Assembly: GCA_015680685.1 (NCBI GenBank)
Contig: MNCI01005009.1
Coordinates: forward strand, 253,971-280,791
DNA from: Gnetum montanum
Lineage: Eukaryota; Streptophyta; Gnetopsida; Gnetales; Gnetaceae
Length of the DNA: 26,821 nt
Direction of reading: 5' to 3'
A program made the position numbers and the translations under genes. The notes under the pieces were generated by a model, which was not told the DNA's origin, searched no databases, and worked only from the letters and a program-made list of their open reading frames with translations. Each line of letters starts with the position of its first letter. Within the stretch, counting starts at the first letter, position 1. Shown piece by piece: positions 19,422-26,821 of this stretch.

Positions 19422-20140
19422 CATTGCTTTTAGTAACCATGGATGATATTCATATACTACCTTAAATTTTGTTTCTCCTATCATTTTGCATTCAAAATTG
19501 TTGTATGTAAACTCTACTGCTGGTAGGCAATAACTCTTCCCACCATCTAGAATCTTCACTACAAAGACAACATAATAGATTTTGCAACATACTATTTACT
19601 ACCTTTTTTTGCTCATCAGTTTGTGGGTAGTATGTACTACTAGACTTTAACTTGTAACCTAATAATTATCATAACTCTTGCCCAAATATAGTTATAACGT
19701 TATTATCATGATCATTTATAATGCTTCAAGGTAAACCATGTAGTTTCACCACTTATTTAAAGAATATTTTTATAATCTTTCTTGAATCATGGATCTTATT
19801 ATAAGGAATGAATGTTGTCATTTTTTAAAATCTATCAACTACCACAAGAACAAAATCATTCTTATTTATAGTTTGAGGAATACTTGTGACAAAATCCATC
19901 TTGATGTCTATCTACAACCTCTCTAGAATTGGAAGTGGCTAATATAGTTTAGCATTTGTGGCTACTCATTTTGTTATTTGATAGACTTTACAACTTGCAA
20001 CATATTTCTTATTTTGGCTTCTTATACTTGGCTAAAAGAAATACCTTGGTATATTTAAGTAGTCTCATCATTGGAACATCATGTGCTTTTGTCATCAACT
20101 TTTGCCTTAATTCCGTATGAGAAACATAAATTCTGGCACT
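19422..20140 (-). pseudogene. Integrase N-terminal and catalytic part of chromovirus-like pol, interrupted
   Basis: On the minus strand a decayed zinc-binding region (LRQKLMTKAHDVPM, then KKYVASCKVYQ, where the second Cys of the usual C..C pair is Tyr) leads into the catalytic core. This has DIKMDFVTSIPQTI with the first Asp, VLVVVDRF and MTTFIPYNKIHD, then LHGLP.SIINDHD with the second Asp, then SSTYYPQTDEQKKVVNSML. The family normally has QTDGQTEVVN here, so the catalytic Glu is replaced by Lys. EFTYNNFECKMIGETKF and VVYEYHPWLLKAMN follow, and the frame is then cut by the ATGTT insertion. Many stops are present. The remainder is at 12464-12930. Confidence 0.9.
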
Positions 20141-20349
20141 TCTACATAATAAAAAATCATAATTTAAATGTAATCTTCATCCATCATTTCATAAAGAACC
20201 TTTTTAGTCTCACACTGTAATGTTTCTATCACATAGTGTTTACAGTGGAACTTCAACCATCACCAAAGTTTATCAAAATCTAGGTCTCCAACATAGTTTA
20301 GATTGTCTGCATGTAGTTCCTTGATGGTGACATTCTTTATCAATAGGTT

Positions 20350-20880
20350 TTTTTGATAACAAAATTATGAATCTCATTTTTTTGTTTAATAATAAATTTA
20401 AATATATGAAATTATTCCACCCAATTCATGTACTTAGTGTTGAGCTTCAGTTGCTATTGAATAAATTCTAGAGCCTTGTGATAGGTGTACAAAATAAACT
20501 CCTTGAGAAATAAGTAATGTCTTCACTTTTTTAATGTATGAAGAATAAAATAGAATTCCTTCTCATAGGTAAATTATTTTTTGTAGAACCCATTTATCTT
20601 TTGAAAGGTGGAGGTCTTCCTTCTTGACTTAGAACTCCTATTACTTCATTGTTGGCTTCACATTCAACTAAAAATACTTTGTTAAAATTTAGTAATGGCA
20701 AAAAGGAGTTATGATGAGAGCATGTTTCAAATAGTGGAAACTTCTTTTTGTTGTTGGTGTTCATTTAAATATAGGTTTTAATCCTTGCTTGATGTTTTTT
20801 ATCATTCCTACTACTATTCCATTGAAATTCTTAATAACATTTATTTATAAAAACTTGCTAAACCATAAAAATAGCTCACT
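20350..20880 (-). pseudogene. RNase H part of chromovirus-like pol
   Basis: Minus-strand reading recovers FYGLASFYK (family: FLGLASFYRRF), a degraded middle, then YEKEFYFILHTLKK, RHYLFLKEFILYTYHKALEF and LKLNTKYMNWVE, in the order and spacing of Ty3/Gypsy RNase H (YDKEFYAIV.AL..WRHYL....F.LYTDHKAL). The catalytic DHKAL Asp has become Tyr (TYHKAL). At least one frameshift and numerous stops lie between the first and second blocks. It sits between reverse transcriptase and integrase, as expected. Confidence 0.88.
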
Positions 20881-20949
20881 TTTGTGGCATTTTGCAATGT
20901 TGACCATTCAACCATAGCTAATATCTTCTCAAAGTCTACCTCCAAAATG

Positions 20950-21880
20950 TTTTTGGAAACGATAAATCAAATGTATACTAGCTCCTCTTTCACAAATTTA
21001 CACTTTGAAAATTCACTATCAATTGTTCCTTTTTTAATAACTACAATGCTAACCATAATTCCTCCAAATGTTCTTGTCTATTATGGTTTTACATCTAGAT
21101 ATCATAAAGAAACATAATAACAAAGTAATCAAGATATAATTTAATACATCATTCATCAAGTACATGAATGTACTTTGTGCATTAATGAGACTAAAGGCCA
21201 TCATCCTCCGCTCATAGAAATCATCCGATGTCTTAAATATAGTCTTCCACTCATCTCCCTCTCTAATTCTGATATGATGATAGCTACTCTTCAAATCTAT
21301 TTTACTAAGAACTTTTGTATTGCAAATACTATCCAAAATATCATTCAACCATGGCATAGGAAATTAGTATTTGATGATGATTTAATTCATTTTACATGCA
21401 TCAATGCACATTCTCATCTCTTTAAATTCCTTATTTGGCATTTAAATAGTAGGTATACCATATAAACTCAAACTTTCACATACCAAACCTTTCTAGAGTA
21501 GCTCCTTTACTTGTCTTACTAACATTACTTTATCATTGGAGCATATCTAATATGTAGCTTTGTTGGGAATTTTAACACCTAGAACAATATCTATACCATG
21601 AGATATTTGATAGTGTGGTGGAAAACCATATGGCAACTCATCCATCATGATGTTTTTAAATTTTAACATCTTCTAGACTTCTAGTAGTGGCAATGTAGCT
21701 TCTAGTGTGATATCAAAGTAACTAGAATATCAAAAATCTCCTTCTCTTAATTGAGGGTTTGGGCCATATTTTGCTTCCTTACTATACAAAATCTCCATGG
21801 TTGATAGGTGTTCTACTAGTTTTGGATCAATGAGATATATCATACAAATCATAGTGTGATATGGTCATAAGCTTTGAGAA
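20950..21880 (-). pseudogene. Reverse transcriptase part of chromovirus-like pol
   Basis: Minus-strand reading gives DELPYGFPPHYQISHGIDIV and LGVKIPNKATY (the block before the palm), QVKELL.KGLV, EMRMCIDACKMN, then PMPWLNDILDSICNTKVLSK and IDLKSSYHHIRIREGDEWKT, followed by FKTSDDFYERRMMAFSLINA and QSTFM. These match conserved blocks of plant Ty3/Gypsy reverse transcriptase (IDLRSGYHQIRI, DEWKTAFKT, MPFGLTNAPSTFM). The YxDD active site expected around 21080-21110 is not readable in any frame. No protease and no Gag zinc knuckle could be found upstream. The copy is dead, and more decayed than the element inserted in it. Confidence 0.9.
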
Positions 21881-23107
21881 TGATGTTGAGTATATTTATG
21901 TATATCATTGTATTCAATAAATATAAAAGATATCATAATACATCTAATGCAAATGGAAACCCATGTTACCATGATATAAGGTTGAGAAAATATTTCTAAT
22001 TTCATGTTTTATAATTTTTATGGATTTTATCTTTATGAGAAACAATAAACAATAATAAACACACATGCATTGCAATCCCACATAGGGATAGGGGTAANAC
22101 ATGCCATATAGTTATGATTTCCTTAGGTAAGGTAGAATCATCATAGGTTAGAAAAGTGAGAAAGAAATAACTATTTTTATGGTTTTAATATTTTATAATA
22201 TATTTGGTATTTTGATGTTTAAGGCATCAATGATGCAAAAATGAGAAAAAAAACCATAAGCTTTATTCACTATGCAAATAGTGGACTTCACATCAATCAA
22301 ATGGCTTGAGGCTACGTAATCAAGGTAGTACTTTGATAGAGTCTAGCTATGCTTGTGAAGGTAATGACTCAAAACACATACAAAATAGGGAAGATATCAT
22401 TTATCCAAGGGAGAAAGAGCTGTTCACATGAAATGAAATGTCAAAATCCTAAATAAAATCATTACAACTAAGTTTGTTTTATATCGAGCTTGTCTTGAGT
22501 ATTTATATTTTTTACAACACAATGGTAAGGTTTCACTAACACCCATGCATCAATGGAGATCCATCCATCAACATAGTGTGGACAACTTGGAATACACCTG
22601 AGAGGGTAAAGAAAGTAAAGTAGCCAAACTAGGTCATCAAGAGGGGGTGCATTAGTGTTCCTATGCTGATGTAGGGGGTGTGTTGGCATAAGTAAGCCCA
22701 TGTATGCTTTTCATCATACTTTACCCTCATTTTCTTAGATGAAATATTAGAGATCTAGGAACATGTCAAATCCTTTTGAGGATCTTTGAACTAAGCTAGA
22801 AACTTCTAAATAAGCTTGAAACATGCTTCAAACTTATAAGTATGAACTAGGAGGCAAGGATGAATACTTGGAAAATAGAAACCTTAATCATGCATGTAAA
22901 AACCCTAAACACTAGGTGCATGAGATACATCCCAAATCCATGGCTTACAATTGACTTACAAAATACTATTAGATGACTCATCATTTCTCCCATGACTGAG
23001 TAAAGCTAGTTCCATAGCTTTAAAACTAAAAACATAAGATTAGAACTAGACATAATATATCATTAATGTGCAAGATATAATGGAAAAATGAATAGACCAT
23101 GGCTATG
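21881..23107. other. AT-rich unassigned sequence with an N at 22098
   Basis: By position this should contain the upstream end of the chromovirus (Gag, 5' LTR), but no Gag motif, primer site or LTR partner is visible. The N at 22098 may hide missing sequence. The minus-strand open frame 22468-22701 has no recognisable features. Confidence 0.3.
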
Positions 23108-23728
23108 TTACAATAGAGTACATGCCACATCATCAAGAAGTACTAGGGGGTGATGGTTGAGAGAAGAATCCCTGTAATGTACTTTCTTGTAAGGAAAGAA
23201 GATAGAAGAGTTGGGTATAAACATGTGAAATTTTTGAAGTTTTCCTTTTAGGTTTGTCACCCTTTCTAAGAGTTGATAGTTTTGCTCATGCATTAGTCCT
23301 TGCTCTTATAGGAGTGCTTATCATTGTTTCTTAGCATCAACCTAGAATTTCTCATGACTCCTCTTAGCCTACAAGATCTTGCACTAGGCTACATCTAGTT
23401 TGATTATCACTCAATGAAGTTTCTCTTCTAGTTCTACACATAGTTAGCATGCAAAATTTTTGATCACATAGAGATACTTCCTCTATTCTACCTACCCATA
23501 CTCTTCAACTTCCTTGAGTCTCCATTCAAGAATAGAAATTGCTACTTTATGGTGGAGAATATACATGTTTTCCAAAAGGTCCATTTTTTCTTGAAATGTT
23601 GGATCACTTACAGCCATGTGTTGGAGTTTGGCATGTAAGATATCAAATTTTACCTTCATCTCATACCTCTTTCCAATTATTTGTTAATTTAGCAAGGCTA
23701 AAAGTTTGTGCAATCTACATACCTCAAC
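23108..23728 (-). pseudogene. Decayed coiled-coil protein gene, unknown family
   Basis: A single minus-strand frame reads protein-like from about 23728 to TAA at 23110-23108, about 206 codons with no indel. Roughly ten premature stops (TAG, TAA, TGA) all revert to Gln or Arg by one C to T reversal. Blocks include KVKFDILHAKLQHMAVSDPT, FQEKMDLLENMYILHHKVAI, LEWRLKEVEEYG, LCVELEEKLH and MHEQNYQLLERVTNLKGKLQ, a long heptad-type helix, and then a distinct tail with IPNSSIFFPYKKVHYRDSSL and HHPLVLLDD. It may be a Gag-like or accessory frame of an old retroelement on the same strand as the chromovirus, or a host gene relic. It resembles parts B and C only in general character. Confidence 0.55.
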
Positions 23729-24949
23729 ATTTGAAGTTGCCTATTGTTGGCACATTTTGGCCATTTCATGGAATAGGTTGGTATGATAAAATTGATTAAA
23801 GGTTTTTAGAAAGAAAAATGCAGGAAGCCCTAGGTAAATTTGGGGCAAAGATTTCAGGCAATTAGAACCCTAAACCACAATTATCATTTTCTCCTAGAAC
23901 CTATAAAAGAAAAATAAAATCTCCTTTAATAATCTGCAGTATACAGAGAGTGGAGTCTTCACATAAAAGGGCAAAAACGCAATAGGGTTTCTAGCTCGTA
24001 TTTGACATAGCACCAGGACATGGTAGAGAAATAAACTCCAAGAAAAATGTAGTGCGTAACCGAAGCTAACGGAAATCTTAAATCATGGTAGACAAGGGCA
24101 TCCTGCCAAGAATCTGGTCCTAGAAATTCAGTGAACGCAGAGCACACATGGAGGTCTCGCTAGGAACTATGGTTGTAATCATTTCCATTGTGCCTTTGGC
24201 TTCGCTAGTGTAGGGCACATACAGTTCGTGCAGAAATTTTTAGGATGCTCAGCAGAGTTTCAAACCTTCTGATACTAAATAACTATCACTAGAAATAGAG
24301 CTTCAGTGTATCTAGATGACACCAGTGACTCAGCATTTGCAACTACCAAAGCAGGGATGAATTTGCAGTTGTTCTAGTAACAATACCACACTAGAAAATG
24401 GTGGAATTCTTCATTTCTTTGCTACAGGTTAGAAGCTTGATGATTAACAGCCATGAATTTCCTGTTAATTTGAAATATTTGCATAAGAGGGAGTTGCCAT
24501 TGCTCATTATCCCAGTTTCAATTCAAACATTACTCTTGATGAAACAAGCTCAGGCAATAATTTGTGAAAAATACATTGCAGACATCTTGACTATGGTTTT
24601 ATTATTCCAAAAAGCTGAACATCCTCATGATCTAGAGAATTTGCACATAAATTGGAACTGACATAAGAAAAATAATAATATAGATAAATGGGTACTAGTT
24701 TGGATAAGTTAATATGGTTTTTTGGGGCCATAAAATTGAAATATGAATATATTTATGGCCATTCCATAATGAGACATGTAGAAAAAAACATAAGTCATCC
24801 ATGGCTCCCTAGTCTATCATGATGGTTGCAACTACAAGATATGCATCACCTATAAACATTAACCCTATGGTGAATATAGTCACTAGATACTTGGCTTCAT
24901 TTTAAATTTCCTATAAATGTTGTAATTTCATGACAATTGCAGCCTCTCA
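23729..24949. other. Unassigned, possibly low-copy sequence
   Basis: The composition is more balanced than in neighbouring stretches and no repeat partner is present in the window. There are short open frames at 24398-24661 plus (87 codons) and 23959-24147 minus. A CTACAG/GTTAG junction at about 24424 could be a splice acceptor, but no gene model can be supported. Confidence 0.3.
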
Positions 24950-24981
24950 ATTGAAATGGTGGTTATAACCACTACAAAGGC

Positions 24982-25090
24982 CACTTGTCAACTACAACTT
25001 TTTTATCTCCATGGTGACCACTTGGCAACTGAATGGGCCACTTGGCAACTAAATGGAACACTTGTCAACTACAACTTCTTTATCTCTATG
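24982..25090 (+). repeat. Tandem duplication in LTR U3
   Basis: CACTTGTCAACTACAACTT and the following 13 bases to ATG occur at 24982-25013 and again at 25059-25090 (77-base period, two differences), with further CCACTTGGCAACT copies between. The aligned part of the left LTR shows one copy. Confidence 0.75.
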
Positions 25091-25163
25091 TTGGTTATAA
25101 CCACCCATAATGTTTGTAACTTACCTCACCTTCTCATGATGATTGTAACTACCTTGAGGTTAC

Positions 25164-25170
25164 TATAAAA
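25164..25170 (+). promoter_or_regulatory. LTR TATA box (right copy)
   Basis: TATAAAA lies in ACTATAAAAGGGC, aligned with the left copy. It would drive rightward transcription, divergent from the left copy. G-rich runs (25205-25240) lie just downstream. Confidence 0.65.
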
Positions 25171-26393
25171 GGGCTTTAAGGGTAGGAAGGAAAGGAAGGT
25201 CTCCGAGGGGGGTCTCGCTCTGGGTCTTGGTAGTTGGGGGGAAGAGCATTTGTAAAGAAGACATTGTGAAAGATTGCTTGTAAGATGACTTGTTAAAGAC
25301 AACATTTCAACCTCTTTGTCATAGTCCTATGAGTTATGCTAATTTTTTTTTATTCTATTTAAATTTTTTAGCTAGTGGTTTAGATAGTATCATGTTTAGC
25401 AAGTAATTTTAGAATTTTTAGATTACTCTTATTGTTCTTGTTATATGATAGAAAATTTCTATTAAAATTTTTCCATAGAAGAGCTTGTGTTTGAAAGCCT
25501 TAAGAGCATTTTTGTAGTGAATTTTATTATTGTGCAATGTATAAGAACCACTATTGAGATTGTTGTAAGAGAGCCTCTGCATGTATTCAAGCCGTTGAAT
25601 GATTCGATAGTCAAGAGGGTTTAGAAAATATTTGGTATTTTGATAGGACTAGAATAGCTTCTTTTATCTTTAAAGTGAATCTTCGTGGTATTTCAATCAT
25701 AAATTGCCAAGTCTTTTGAAGGTTCTATTGAATGCAATTGTTGACATCCATTTTCTAGCCAAAATAGAGTCTGGTATGTGTTAGTTTATGTAGCAATTTT
25801 TTTTGGTAGCATAGTGGGATTATCTTGAAGAAATTGCTAATTTGAGCCTTGGAGGTTTGAACAATTCGTAGTTATTGAATTTTGGATAGCTTTATTGTAA
25901 AGTGTTTACTCATATCATTTTACCTTGTTTAAACATTTGAGATCTTTACACAAATTTGCTTTCTTTTTCTCTTCTTTCTATTTCCATTGAATCTCGCTCT
26001 ATTTCTAGTTTTCTTGTGGAACTATCTATTTCTCTAGGGAAAATTAGAAGTAGATTCATAGAGTTTTGCTTAAATGTTTTTTCAAAACTTTATTTGTTAC
26101 AAGTAGGTATTATAAGGACCGCATAGACTAGGTAATTGAACAAAATAGGAACTCTCAACAACTCACAGTACATTGCAAAGTTGGTTGAATTTCTTTAAGA
26201 TAAGTCATTTACAATTTTGCACACAACCCAACCGTTTCATTTTTCATGACAGCACACACACATACTCACATTAACTACTAAGTCTATTTGGAGGTATCTA
26301 GGCCTTGGGGTTGCCAGAGACCAACAAGTACCTAAATCCTGTTCGAGGACACTCATTGGCAGTCGTGTCCCAAACGATTGCCAATAGTTGTGT

Positions 26394-26411
26394 TGGCACT
26401 AGAAGGAGGGC
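26394..26411 (+). other. Primer-binding-like site of right copy
   Basis: TGGCACTAGAAGGAGGGC starts seven bases after the LTR end and is conserved in the left copy with two differences. The primer tRNA is not identified. Confidence 0.6.
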
Positions 26412-26512
26412 TGAAGAAATTTAGCTATAAGTTCATAAGCCTTATAATTTTAGCACATCAACCATTCTTTGTTACTATAAAGGCTTAAGAAATTAAATAC
26501 TATTTTCAGTTC

Positions 26513-26821
26513 ATGATCAAGAAGATTGATAGTTTGGAAAATTTAAAAGTTTCAAAAGATATTCTTGATTCTAAGACTAATTCTTCATCATAAGAAGAAC
26601 AAAAGAAATTTTTTGAGTTGGGAACAAGTAGTGGAGTGAAAAATAGAAGATCAAGAAGATCACCTATTATATCTAGTTTATCAATTTATAAGAGAAGATC
26701 TAGAAAGTCTAAGAGTTCAACTATCCAAAGGAATAGAATGACAAATCCTTGGCAAAGAGTTACACCATTAGGATTTCAAAATTACAATGATATTCCTAAG
26801 GTGGTTTACAAATATTTTCCT
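26513..26821 (+). pseudogene. Gag N-terminus of right-end element, truncated by window edge
   Basis: ATG at 26513 begins the same protein as the left-end Gag: an acidic serine-rich start, the basic Arg/Ser block, then NPWQRVTPLGFQNYNDIP. Codon 27 is TAA (26591-26593) where the left copy has GAA, so this copy carries a nonsense mutation but is otherwise in one frame to the window end. It starts 126 bases after the LTR end. The remainder lies beyond the window. Confidence 0.85.

Larger units (their letters stand above)
24950..26386 (+). repeat. 5' LTR of right-end element (5' boundary approximate)
   Basis: This is an inverted copy of the LTR at 986-2290, with the same landmarks in the same order and ending GCCAATA seven bases before the primer site. 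It is longer than the left copy because it keeps 25501-25637, which is missing at the N of the left copy, and because its U3 has an internal duplication (24982-25090). The exact start is not resolved. Confidence 0.85.

Noticed and set aside
24398-24661. Open frame containing YIADILT, reminiscent of the end of Ty1/Copia RNase H (VADILTK)
   Set aside because: The match is seven residues with no other Copia RNase H motif around it, and the frame otherwise shows no similarity.

Overview
This is a stretch of a large plant nuclear genome, most likely from a repeat-rich lineage such as a gymnosperm. The lineage is my inference from the density, age and type of long terminal repeat (LTR) retrotransposons. 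I recognise no intact host gene, tRNA, rRNA or CRISPR array. Nearly all supportable features are retroelements or their decayed coding remnants. Four single-N positions (1732, 10056, 10148, 22098) look like scaffold joins.

Layout. (1) Positions 1-2290 and 24950-26821 hold the 5' ends of two copies of one LTR family in opposite orientation. The left copy reads leftwards and the right copy rightwards, and both run off the window. Each shows an LTR with a TATA box, the same 18-base primer-binding-like site and a damaged gag. (2) Positions 2300-3800 are GC-richer and not recognisable. (3) Positions 3928-4718 contain a foldback structure of two ~300-base inverted arms around a 61-base loop, flanked by a direct repeat. 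(4) Positions 5161-8965 contain three decayed plus-strand coding stretches, mostly coiled-coil-like, of unknown family, ending near a polypurine tract. (5) Positions 8966-12454 are AT-rich with no recognisable gene, and include a 90-base exact duplication bracketed by Ns. (6) Positions 12455-21880 are the core: an old Ty3/Gypsy chromovirus-like pol on the minus strand whose integrase is split by a younger complete element at 12936-19416. (7) Positions 21881-24949 hold another decayed coiled-coil gene (23108-23728) and unassigned sequence.

The best-defined object is the nested element: 6481 bp, minus strand, with LTRs of 874 bp (5') and 828 bp (3'), a perfect 5-bp target duplication ATGTT, a tRNA-Asp-type primer site, a polypurine tract, a 664-codon gag and a second 199-codon reading frame of unknown function. 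It has no protease, reverse transcriptase, RNase H or integrase, so it must have been mobilised in trans. All 12 premature stops in its two frames are TGA or TAG where CGA or CAG would restore sense, and none is TAA. That pattern is expected from cytosine deamination at methylated CG and CHG sites. Its LTR promoters carry dense arrays of the palindrome GATATC directly upstream of the TATA box, and a third copy of this array-plus-TATA arrangement lies inside the element, about 480 bp upstream of the second reading frame.
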